Below are positions 11,161-20,986 of a stretch of 64,000 nucleotides of DNA, in pieces. Below the pieces are notes generated by a model, which saw only the letters and a list, made by a program, of their open reading frames with translations, had not been told where the DNA came from and made no database searches. The number at the start of each line of letters is the position of its first letter. Position 1 is the first letter of the stretch. A program made the position numbers and the translations under genes. Location of the stretch: assembly GCA_026214975.1 (NCBI GenBank), contig JAOBSW010000371.1, positions 1 through 64,000 of the forward strand, read 5' to 3'. The DNA comes from Gentiana macrophylla (lineage: Eukaryota > Streptophyta > Magnoliopsida > Gentianales > Gentianaceae).

Positions 11161-11779
11161 AGGCCGGCTCCGCATCCGGCCTATGAATCCTCATTCCGGC
11201 CTTCCGGGACCCATAAGTAGGGCAAGAACGGCGGTCGGCTAGCCCTCGTGCGGTGAGGCTTACACACAAGGCGCACCTCTTTTCCCAGATGGGCCTCCTA
11301 AACGAACTCGCAATAAGAGCAAGCAGTTAGGGGGGCAACCCGCTCAAAACATAGGATTGTTGGATCCGCTGGAGATCTCCTCCTCTACACTTGGAGAAAG
11401 AGATCAACAACATGGTTAGCCGGATAAACAACATGGTTAGCCGGATAAGGAAGTACAACACAGACTTCCGAGTCCACGCCGCCTTCACCCTCTCGCGGTT
11501 CGATGATCACTCCCAGATTTAGTTGTACTATATGTCCTTAGTTGTAATTTTGTTGAACTTAGTCGGTTTTCACCCTATAAATAGGGCTCCTTGTACAAGC
11601 TTAAGAGAGGTCAATTAATAAGAAACAAGGCAAAACTCTGCCCAACTTACTGCTCTCTTTACTTTCTATTTTGCACCACCACTTGCACCACCACAAATAC
11701 CACAGCACCACCGCGTGCTGCCACTTTTACACACTTTTCATGGCTAGATATCCACCGTTAAACCACCGCTATTAACCCG
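11161..11779 (+). repeat. Right LTR of the large non-autonomous element
   Basis: Matches 3502-4102, including the promoter phrase CCTATAAATAG. It carries an 18-bp tandem duplication, AACATGGTTAGCCGGATA twice, near 11411-11447, which the left copy has once. Confidence 0.7.
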
Positions 11780-12063
11780 AGATAATTTTGACATTTTCAA
11801 TACAGTAAAAGATACATTTTTGGAGTATATATATGCACACTCATATATGTTTGTATATATGAATATCCGTACATATAAATATGTTATGATTGTTATGCAT
11901 GGAGCCTTGAAAAGCAATAATGTATTGTTTTAAATAAAAGTAATACTACCTCTGTCCCATAAAAATGTTCAAATTTTACTATTCACGTATATTAAGAAAC
12001 TCAATTAATGTGTTGTATTTTAATAGTAATAGATATATATACCCCTATCTTATAATTAATGCT

Positions 12064-12298
12064 TGATAGAAGACAATATTATTCAAATAAATAATATTAA
12101 CAATATACACACATTAATTACAGAATATATAATTATTCTATAATTAATACATAATATCCACAATTAATGTGTGAATATTGCTAATAAATAATAGTATCAG
12201 ATTTCTCTCCTATATAAAGGAGTAGCATTGTATCAATTGAATTATCAGAAAAACAATTTCAGTCTTATTATATTTCAAAGGGTTCTTGATTTTCTTTA
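12064..12298 (+). repeat. Left LTR of the TRIM
   Basis: 235 bp, TGATAGAAGACAATATT to TTGATTTTCTTTA, matching the right LTR throughout. It is very AT-rich. The TATA motif is at about 12211-12218. Confidence 0.95.
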
Positions 12299-12310
12299 TG
12301 GTATCAGAGC
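12299..12310 (+). other. tRNA-Met primer binding site of the TRIM
   Basis: TGGTATCAGAGC is a perfect match to the classic plant initiator-tRNA-Met complement and abuts the LTR end with no gap. Confidence 0.95.
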
Positions 12311-12710
12311 AGGAGGCGGGGGTTCGAATACCTTAACACTGGTGAACCCTCGCCCGATCCGTCTTCCGCTTTTAACAATTTTTTTTTCCACAGCCCGTCC
12401 ATTAGTTCTTCCATTATTTAAACAATTTTTTTGTTTCATAGCACCGTGTCCATTATTTTCTAGAATGAGTGGAATATCATATTTGGATTGTGAAGGGAAA
12501 GAATACCTTAGTATGGGAGGGTTGATTGTATTGCATAGATGACTTTTGAGTGTTGATCGTACTTTCAATTTCTTCAGGATGAATCACACATCATTGTAGT
12601 TGTTGTTTTTTTCTTTGATAGGATGAAGGTTTGGTCGAACACCAAGAAATGAACAGATTGCATAAGTTCTCAAAAAAACAAAAACAAAAAAAAAAAAAAC
12701 CTTTTTTCTT

Positions 12711-13097
12711 TTGGCATTAGTTATCTCTTTTTGCAGGTACGAGATAGATCCAATCCGAAACAATTGGCGGCTGATATCAAAAAAAAGAAAGAAAAAAAAA
12801 ACAGACATCGGAAATACGTGCGCCGATGAAGTAAAAAATCCCAACTATGGACTTCGGAAAAACAACCGGAGTGGAGATGCCCTCCAAAACACAACAACCT
12901 ATGGACTCCGGAAAAGCATCCGGAGTGGAGATGCCCTCCAAAATATCAACTATGGACTCCGGAAGAACAACCGGAGTGGAGATGCCCTCCAAAATCACAA
13001 CTATGGACTCCGAAAGAACCGTCGGAGTGGAGATGCCCTCCAAATTATGCCAAGACAAACTCAGCCTCCAAACCCGGCCTCGTTTGAGGGAGGGTGA
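12711..13097 (+). CDS. Open frame inside the TRIM, repeat peptide, coding status doubtful
   Basis: A 128-codon frame runs from ATG 12711 to a TGA whose first bases are the start of the right LTR. Its second half repeats NYGLRKNNRSGDALQN four times, because the DNA beneath is a 51-54 bp tandem repeat. A second frame over the same DNA reads repeated MDSGKTTGVEMPSK, and the opposite strand is open as well. Since several frames stay open, this may be a by-product of the repeat and not a gene. No known gag or protease motif is present. Confidence 0.25.
   Translation: MALVISFCRYEIDPIRNNWRLISKKRKKKKTDIGNTCADEVKNPNYGLRKNNRSGDALQNTTTYGLRKSIRSGDALQNINYGLRKNNRSGDALQNHNYGLRKNRRSGDALQIMPRQTQPPNPASFEGG
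12845..13050 (+). repeat. 51-54 bp tandem repeat, four units, inside the TRIM
   Basis: Units start at CTATGGACT(T/C)CGG at 12845, 12899, 12950 and 13001. Each contains GACTCCGG, AACAACCGGAGT and the constant GGAGATGCCCTCCAAA, so each unit can also form a small hairpin (ACTCCGG/CCGGAGT). Confidence 0.9.
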
Positions 13098-13329
13098 TAG
13101 AAGACAATATTATTCAAATAAATAATATTAACAATATACACACATTAATTACAGAATATATAATTATTCTATAATTAATACATAATATCCACAATTAATG
13201 TGTGAATATTGCTAATAAATAATAGTATCAGATTTCTCTCCTATATAAAGGAGTAGCATTGTATCAATTGAATTATCAGAAAAACAATTTCAGTCTTATT
13301 ATATTTCAAAGGGTTCTTGATTTTCTTTA
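13095..13329 (+). repeat. Right LTR of the TRIM
   Basis: Identical to the left LTR by eye over 235 bp, followed by the duplicated ATGCT at 13330-13334. Confidence 0.95.
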
Positions 13330-13490
13330 ATGCTTACTTTAGAATATGAAATGAACATACAATAATAAATGTTAGGTTAGGGGTATGTTTGAAAAAATAG
13401 CATTAAATGATGTATTGGTTATTAAATGGACACTTTTTATGGACAAAATATTTTTCAAATGTGGACAATTTTTGTGGGACGGAGGTAGTA

Positions 13491-14150
13491 TTTTTTATTG
13501 ATATTTTATTTGATTAATTACGTAGATATAAATGACACAGAAAACAAAATTCATTGAGAACTTAACATTAATCATGCTTGTAACACCCGTCTTTTGCAAG
13601 AAACTAGAAACAACATTATCAAGAGAATCAATCATATAACATGCATTGTTGTGACGGATCGTTAGAGATTTATGAGAAAAAGAACAAATATTTAAACGAT
13701 CACACAAATACAGAAAGTTACATTAAATCAGTGTTTTTCTTGTTAATTTGTGCAAGCTATTTACGGTACAACTTCTTGCTCAATCCATTTTATCAATGAA
13801 GGCATATACGCTGCTACTAAGTTTTGGCTATCAAAAAGAATTTTAGCAGTGGGAAACCATACTTCTGACACAAGATTATATTGTTTTATGACAAGTTGCT
13901 TATTTTATTTTCAGTCCAATGTATATTTTATCAGCATAAAATAAATTTGATAAATTCCAATTATTCCTATAGCGTTTTATATCGTACTTAATTAATATTT
14001 TATTTTATGACCAAGTCTTGGATCGTGTTAGGAAAGTGCTACTTGCATCCCGCAACTTTCTGTAAACAACTTTAGAGTTAAAGGATTAAAAAGAGAGGAT
14101 AAACATTTAAAAAAAAAGGTAAACAAAGTATTTCTAATTAGTTGGGACAC
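13491..14150. other. AT-rich upstream region of extensin A
   Basis: No gene or repeat pair recognised. The right end should contain the distal promoter of the extensin gene. Confidence 0.4.
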
Positions 14151-14158
14151 TATATAAG
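14151..14158 (+). promoter_or_regulatory. TATA box of extensin A
   Basis: TATATAAG lies 110 bp before the first downstream ATG (14268). The sequence after it (AAGAAATATATAAGCAGCTTTGCCTTC) resembles that after the TATA box of extensin B, supporting a shared promoter origin. Confidence 0.7.
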
Positions 14159-14267
14159 GTTGGGGATTTTGGTAAGAAATATATAAGCAGCTTTGCCTTC
14201 CTGGCGAAAACAAAATACCTTCTTAGTCTATTTAGAGTACAAAACATACAAATTCTACAGGGCCAAA

Positions 14268-17200
14268 ATGGCCTATTTCTTGAAAGGAGTGGCAATTGCC
14301 TTGGCAATGTGCCTCTTCATCGCAAATGTTGTAGCTGAAGATAAAAACCATGGTCATGAACATGAACATGAACATAAACATGAACATGAACCATATTACT
14401 ATTACTCACCACCTCCCCAATCTCCTTATGTTCATAAATCAACGCCTCCCCCACCATACATTCACAAGTCTTCACCGCCACCCCCACCTCCTTATGTTCA
14501 TAAATCATCGCCCCCACCCCCACCATACGTCCACAAGTCTTCACCGCCACCTCCTTATGTTCATAAATCATCGCCCCCACCCCCACCATACGTTCACAAG
14601 TCTTCACCGCCACCGCCACCTCCTTATGTTCATAAATCATCGCCCCCACCACCACCACCACCATACGTTCACAAGTCCTCACCGCCACCGCCACCTCCTT
14701 ATGTTCATAAATCATCGCCCCCACCACCACCATACGTTCACAAGTCTTCACCACCACCTCCTTATGTCCATAAATCATCGCCTCCACCACCACCATACGT
14801 TCACAAGTCTTCCCCGCCGCCACCGCCACCTCCATATGTCCATAAACCATCGCCTCCACCACCACCATACGTTCACAAGTCTTCCCCGCCACCGCCACCT
14901 CCTTATGTCCATAAACCATCCCCCCCACCCCCACCATACGTTCACAAGTCTTCACCGCCACCGCCACCTCCATATGTTCATAAATCATCACCTCCACCAC
15001 CATACATTCATAAGTATCCCCCACCACCACCTCCTTATGTCCATAAATCATCGCCCCCACCCCCACCATACGTTCACAAGTCTTCACCGCCACCACCACC
15101 TCCATACGTACACAAGTCTTCACCGCCACCTCCTTATGTTCATAAATCATCGCCGCCACCCCCGCCATACGTTCACAAGTATTCACCGCCACCGCCACCT
15201 CCATATGTACATAAATCATCGCCCCCACCCCCACCATACATTCACAAGTCTTCACCCCCACCTCCTTATGTTCATAAGTCATCACCTCCACCCCCACCAT
15301 ACGTCTATAAGTCTTCACCTCCACCGCCACCTCCTTATGTCCATAAATCATCGCCCCCACCCCCACCATACGTTCACAAGTCTTCACCGCCACCGCCACC
15401 TCCTTATGTTCATAAATCATCACCTCCACCACCATACATTCATAAGTATCCACCACCACCACCTCCTTATGTCCATAAATCATCGCCCCACCCCCCCACC
15501 ATACGCTCACAAGTCTTCACCTCCACCGCCACCTCCTTATGTTCATAAATCATCACCTCCACCACCATACATTCATAAGTATCCACCACCACCACCTCCT
15601 TATGTCCATAAATCATCGCCCCCACCCCCACCATACGTTCACAAGTCTTCACCTCCACCGCCACCTCCATATGTTCATAAATCATCGCCCCCACCCCCAC
15701 CATACATTCACAAGTCTTCACCCCCACCTCCTTATGTTCATAAGTCATCGCCTCCACCCCCACCATACGTCCATAAGTCTTCACCTCCACCGCCACCTCC
15801 TTATGTCCATAAATCATCGCCCCACCCCCACCATACGTTCACAAGTCTTCACCGCCACCGCCACCTCCTTATGTTCATAAATCATCACCTCCACCACCAT
15901 ACATTCATAAGTATCCACCACCACCACCTCCTTATGTCCATAAATCATCGCCTCCACCCCCAACATACGTTCACAAGTCTTCACCTCCACCGCCACCTCC
16001 TTATGTTCATAAATCATCGCCTCCACCCCCACCGTACGTTCACAAGTCATCACCGCCACCGCCACCTCCTTATGTCCATAAATCATCGCCTCCACCCCCA
16101 CCATACGTCCACAAGTCTTCACCGCCTCCGCCACCTTCCTTATGTTCATAAATCATCGCCCCACCCCCCACCATACGCTCATAAATCAACGCCTCCACCA
16201 CCACCATACGTTCACAAGTCCTCACCGCCACCACCTTATATTCATAAATCATCACCTCCACCACCATATGTTCACAAGTCTTCACCGCCACCGCCACCGC
16301 CTTATGTTCATAAATCATCGCCTCCACCACCTCCATACATTCACAAGTCTTCACCGCCACCTCCTTATGTTCATAAATCATCGCCCCCACCCCCTCCATA
16401 CGTTCACAAGCCTTCACCGCCCCCACCATATCTTCACAAGTCTTCACCGCCACCGCCACCTCCTTATGTTCATAAATCATCACCCCCACCCCCACCATAC
16501 GTTCACAAGTCTTCACCGCCACCTCCTTATGTTCATAAATCTTCGCCGCCACCCCGCCATACATTGCTCATAAGTATTCACCGCCACCGCCACCTCCATA
16601 TGTTCATAAATCATCGCCCCCACCCCCACCATACGTTCACAAGTCTTCACCGCCACCGCCTCCTCCTTATGTTCATAAGTCATCGCCTCCACCCCCACCA
16701 TACATCCATAAGTCTTCACCTCCACCGCCACCTCCTTATGTTCATAAATCATCGCCTCCACCCCCGTCATACGTCCATAAGTCTTCACCGCCACCGCCAC
16801 CTCCTTATGTTCATAAATCATCGCCGCCACCCCCACCATACGTCCACAAGTCTTCACCGCCTCCGCCACCTCCTTATGTTCATAAATCATCACCCCCACC
16901 ACCACCCCCACCATACGTTCACAAGTCTTCACCGCCACCACCACCTCCTTATGTTCATAAATCATCGCCTCCACCACCACCATACGTTCACAAGTCTTCA
17001 CCGCCACCTCCTTATGTACATAAATCATCGCCTCCACCACCACCATACGTTCACAAGTCTTCACCGCCACCACCACCTCCTTATGTCCATAAATCATCGC
17101 CGCCGCCGCCACCACCATACGTTCACAAGTCTTCACCGCCACCGCCACCTCCTTATGTTCATAAATCATCGCCCCCCCCCCCCCCACCATACGTTCACAA

Positions 17201-17324
17201 GTCTTCACCGCCACCGCCACCTCCTTATGTTCATAAATCATCGCCCCCACCCCCACCATACATTCACAAGTCTTCACCGCCACCTCCTTATGTTCATAAA
17301 TCATCGCCTCCACCATATATCTAA
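14268..17324 (+). CDS. Extensin (hydroxyproline-rich cell wall glycoprotein), repeat tract with frame changes
   Basis: ATG 14268 is the first ATG after the TATA box. Residues 1-23 (MAYFLKGVAIALAMCLFIAN then VVA) form a signal peptide with a likely cut before Glu24. A His/Glu-rich stretch (about 28-41) and PYYYYSPPP follow, then dozens of SPPPP(P)YVHK/YIHK repeats. Ser-Pro(4) blocks are where extensins are hydroxylated and glycosylated; the Tyr and Lys/His residues fit wall crosslinking. The uninterrupted frame is 426 codons (to 15548). The repeats then continue in shifted frames: about 15487-15817 in +1, back near 15817, +1 again near 16133, and back near 16555-16570, ending at TAA 17322-17324. 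Restored length would be near 1,018 codons. Sequence error in C-rich runs or real decay are both possible. Confidence 0.8.
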
Positions 17325-17727
17325 AAATCACCACCTCCTCTTCTGCCAACCCTCCACCCCCTTATTACAAATTAGACACTCCACCAATCTATTTGTTCTT
17401 CACTAAATAGAGGGTCTATCAAAGTTTGGTTTGGCATTTAATTTCGTTCATTTGTATTTCGTTCGATTGTTGTTCCAATTTGATAATATTGCGAATAAGA
17501 AGTTTGTAACTTTGCACGTAGTTTTTATTTTCATTTATAGAATCGTATTTTCGGGACATTTGTTTGTAATTTCTTGCAACCACTTTGGAAACTGTTGTTT
17601 GAGGCATACACAAAATTTACATTTTGACAAGTATTTATAAATTCAATTGCATTTTCATATATCTGTGAATGGCTACTCTACTCTGTTACTTTGATTCCTG
17701 GTATGTTAATTCATTCAAATTTATGTA
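17325..17727 (+). other. Presumed 3' untranslated and downstream region of extensin A
   Basis: T-rich, non-repetitive sequence after the final in-frame TAA. No second gene is visible. Confidence 0.5.
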
Positions 17728-18035
17728 CTTCATCCGTCCAATTTAATCGTGCATTTTGACTTTTCATGTGATTAAGAAAAAAATGTATTTAATGTTGAAT
17801 AATACAAGATTTACATTTATATCTTTTAATAGTTTTTTTTTTTTTTTTTTCTGAAGTTGTTGAAACATTCAATCTTACACAATTTTTTATTATAAATATG
17901 GTAAAGATGTAAAAGCATTTAATATAAGAAGTCAGCCCTAAAAAAAGTGAAGTGATGCATAAATTTGACACTTATTTTAAAAGACATCCTAATAAGTAAT
18001 AAGAAACATAGATATTTAAAATGATATTGAGGGAG
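17728..18035. mobile_element. Stowaway-like MITE
   Basis: The left end (TA)CTTCATCCGTCCAATTTAA and right end ATTGAGGGAG(TA) fit diverged Stowaway inverted repeats with TA duplication. It is 308 bp long and contains a long T run. The inverted match is imperfect. Confidence 0.55.
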
Positions 18036-18110
18036 TAGGAAAAATTAACAATGAATTACCTAATTGCATGCTTCACCTTAGTTCTAAAGTTCTCGAACTG
18101 CAACGACAAA

Positions 18111-18724
18111 CACTAAAAAAAAAAAACTAAATAAAAAAAATAAAAAAAAAAAAAAAATTTGTGACAAATATTACCAGTAGTAGATTAGTCACAAAAGGGA
18201 GGCTTCTAGTGACAATAACTTTGATGTCACAAGAAGTTGTATTAGTTAGTGAAAAAAAGATGTTCTCAGGGAAGATTCAGTTAATTGTCACAAGATGTAT
18301 TGTCCAACATGTAAAATTTTGAGATGAGGGCTTCGGTGAGAACCATTTTTTTTTTCTGCACTAAAAATCTTTATCACGGCATCCGTAATAATTTATGTGA
18401 CAAACATATTCAGTCACATTTGAAAAAATCGTCGTTAATTTTCTACGATTTTCACGTAAGACTAACCCTCTCACTCAACTCGTTAAAACCTTTGACTCGA
18501 TTTGTGATTTTTCAAGTTCGAGCTCGAGCCAAGGTACCCGAACATTAAATCGAGTCGAGCTCCATTTGGAATAATTATTGTTCCAGTAGGTTTATGGTTA
18601 ATCCACTAAAAAAGCAACCTATGGTTAACTTAATCTCAAAAACAAAAAAAAACTATGGTTAAGTTTTTTCGAACTTTCAAAAAAAAACAAAATTATTTTT
18701 TCTAGGGCATCCGTAGATTATTTA

Positions 18725-18782
<58 letters not shown>

Positions 18783-19478
18783 TTATTTATTATTATTTAA
18801 ATAGATTTTTGTCCAGAAGGACAAAATTATCAAAAAATCGGGATAGAAGGAAACTGTAATTTAATCAGGACAAAAGTAACAAATATGAAGTAACAAATGT
18901 GGAATAAAGTAAATATGAAGTAACAATTGTGAAACACAAAGTAACATTAACACGTGAAGTAACAATTGTGATTTTTGTCCTTTATATTAATGAAAATGTT
19001 ATTTTTGTCCTTCCAGACCCATTTATTAATTTTTTTGTCCTTGTGGCCCCTTCCCCCTTATTTAAATATGATTTTCAATTAAAATAATAATAATAATAAT
19101 TATTATTATTATTATTATTAGTGACAAAGCGTTTGTCCTATTAAGTATTAAAGGGGAATTGTGTTTCTACCCTTTTGTGACAAAACCATTTTAGTGATGA
19201 ATTTTGGAGTCTTTTGTGAAAAAGTCATTGTCACTTTAGTGTTTTATAGTGATAAATAGTAGGTATCGTCACAAAAGATCTGGGATGATTTGACAAATAA
19301 TAAGGCTTTGTCACAATAAGTTCACTCTTTGCGACAAATATTACACTTATCTCAATAGAATCATTTAGCGTCGCCACATATGTGACAATCATCGCAATAA
19401 AGATTTCGTCGCAAAAAGCCTTCAATGAAAATATCGAACTTTTAGTATATTTTTTTTCCACGAAAAGATTTTGCAGTG
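18111..19478. mobile_element. CACTA-like non-autonomous element
   Basis: It starts CACTAAAAAA and ends TTTTGCAGTG, and is flanked by AAA on both sides (18108-18110 and 19479-19481), the 3-bp duplication expected for CACTA elements. Both subterminal regions are filled with GTGACAAA/TTGTCACAA repeats in both orientations, as such transposases require. No transposase frame is present. A TTA microsatellite and a segment rich in GTCCTT and AAGTAACAA lie inside. Confidence 0.6.
18725..18781. repeat. TTA microsatellite
   Basis: About 19 uninterrupted ATT/TTA units. A second, palindromic AAT/ATT run lies at about 19085-19120. Confidence 0.95.
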
Positions 19479-19481
19479 AAA

Positions 19482-20369
19482 CGCTAGCACACAGTGAGAG
19501 TAAGGAACACAATAACCACGAGCTTGAGCTCGCAAGGCTGATACCCAGTTTTCAGAATCGAGCCCTTCCTCGGAAACTAGTGTTCGGCACGTGATAATTA
19601 ACTAACTTAATCAATTACCACGAAAGTCGTCATACATACATCCAGGCTACAATTGCGGAAGCAATAAAGGTAAAGAATTGGCTCGACTAATTAAAGAGTT
19701 AACAAAACTCCAAACAACCACCATTGCAATCTAAACATCATAAATCAAGTGCCCGCATCCCAATTAATGTAAACATGATGAAGTATAAGCAAATGAAAAG
19801 GATATAACGCTATGGAAGGAAGCCACTTAATAACTACTTAAAAGTAACGACCAAACATCAACCATTCACTTCAGCTCTTATTCTTTATCCTCAAATTAAG
19901 TATCCCTCTGCACTTTCCTCTTTAGTCTTCATAAACCTCGTTTTCTTGTAAATCTTCTTATTCCACAACATAAAATAGAGTGAGCTTGCAAGGCCCACTA
20001 AGGATATGAAGCATCTGAACTTGGAACAATAGTTTAAACATTTATACTAGCTCTACTATATTTCAGTGAGAAGAAATGTATATTCCTACAAGTTATAATA
20101 AAGCAGCTGAACTTGGAACAATAGTTTAAACATTCTAACATGCTTTATCTAGAAAATACATTTATACTAGCTCTACTTTATTTGATGCATAGAACATGAT
20201 TCTTATTTAAATCTACAATTGTTTATTTTCTTGATATATATATATATATGGTTTTTACCGACTTTTCAGTTATCTATGATTCCTTGCGCTATTCTAGCAA
20301 TAGATCCCATATGAATTGATTGCTTTAGGAATAGTGATACATTATTTTGTTTGATTGTCAATATTATTA
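19482..20369. other. Non-coding stretch with a small internal duplication
   Basis: No gene seen. The phrase CTGAACTTGGAACAATAGTT occurs near 20015 and again near 20108, followed each time by CATTTATACTAGCTCTACT(A/T)T, the second time after an extra ~30 bp. This is a local direct duplication. Confidence 0.5.
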
Positions 20370-20374
20370 TTAAA

Positions 20375-20981
20375 TGTCAAGTCCCACATATCCCGGTGTA
20401 AGGATGACCTCTAGTTACCTCTGGTAGGGACGAAACTGGGACAAGTCTTGGTCGTCCTTTATAAGGCGAGAGAATGTAAAGTTCCACATCAATAAAGTAG
20501 TAGAATGCTCACCCCCATATAAGTGTAAGACATAAAGGTCTTGTCAACTCGGGTTAGCCCTTTTAGATCAAACGAGGACGGCGGTCTAAGAAGTTGACTG
20601 GATCATTTATGACTCATTTAACGCTATCAGGTCTGGGGGTGTTATAGAATGGTATTCAGAATCGACTATCAGACAGAACTATGCGATGCACCGTTAGAGA
20701 CGGTGTAAGTATGTCCTCTGGTTACCTTTGGTAGGGATGGGGACAAGTCCAGTAGGACAAGTCTTGGCCGTCCTGGCGAGGACGTCAATCCCTCATAATG
20801 GGGTAGAATGTAAAGTCACACATCGGTAAAGTATGTGAATCCTCACCCCTTATAAGTGTGAGACATAAAAGTCATGTCAACTCGGGTTAGCCCTTCTAGA
20901 CCAAGCGAGGACGATGACCAGATGACCGGATCATATATGACTCATTTAGAGCTACCAGTCCCGCAGTCTGGTGGCGTTACA
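20375..20981 (+). mobile_element. Second TRIM-like element with almost no interior
   Basis: Two diverged direct repeats of about 270-290 bp (20375-20646 and about 20690-20981) share phrases such as GACAAGTCTTGG and GTCAACTCGGGTTAGCCC. Only about 40 bp separate them. A primer-site-like TGGTATTCAGAATCGAC begins at 20650. The element starts TGTCAAG, ends GTTACA and is flanked by TTAAA on both sides (20370-20374 and 20982-20986). No coding capacity. Confidence 0.8.
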
Positions 20982-20986
20982 TTAAA

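Larger units (their letters stand above)
3502..11779 (+). mobile_element. Large non-autonomous LTR element with antisense protein remnants
   Basis: Near-identical direct repeats of about 0.6 kb (3502-4102 and 11161-11779) bound about 7 kb of internal sequence. No gag, reverse transcriptase, RNase H or integrase motif was found between them. The LTR promoter (TATAAATAG) points right, while all recognisable protein remnants run left. Extra antisense frames are known from Tat-lineage Ty3/Gypsy elements, so this is best read as a decayed or large-derivative Gypsy-like element. The borders do not show clean TG...CA ends, and no TSD was found. Confidence 0.6.
12064..13329 (+). mobile_element. TRIM (miniature LTR retrotransposon), structurally complete
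   Basis: Two 235-bp LTRs (12064-12298 and 13095-13329) look identical base for base. The primer site TGGTATCAGAGC follows the left LTR at once (12299-12310). A purine tract GAGGGAGGG lies directly before the right LTR (13086-13094). The 5-bp duplication ATGCT flanks the element (12059-12063 and 13330-13334). The 1,266-bp element has no gag or pol, so it must rely on another element for movement. Identical LTRs mean recent insertion. Its LTR carries a TATA box within CTCCTATATAAAGGAG. Confidence 0.95.
11946..13488. mobile_element. Stowaway MITE split by a TRIM
   Basis: The left end CTACCTCTGTCCCA (after TA at 11944-11945) pairs with the right end TGGGACGGAGGTAG (before TA at 13489-13490). This gives the Stowaway-type inverted repeat and a TA TSD. 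Removing the inserted TRIM and its 5-bp duplication leaves a 272-bp MITE, a normal Stowaway size. It encodes nothing. Confidence 0.85.

Noticed and set aside
12845..13050. CRISPR-like repeat in the TRIM
   Set aside because: There are no spacers; unit variation is simple divergence of a tandem repeat.
14317..15510. Long minus-strand open frame over extensin A
   Set aside because: It is the reverse reading of a proline-codon repeat (CCN gives NGG, free of stops), with no start context, no homologous domain and exact repeat periodicity matching the plus-strand gene.
18324..18548. 74-codon frame inside the CACTA-like element
   Set aside because: No transposase motif; surrounded by subterminal repeat words.
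20375..20981. Cassandra-type TRIM with 5S rRNA promoter
   Set aside because: I looked for the conserved 5S-like internal promoter words and did not find them.
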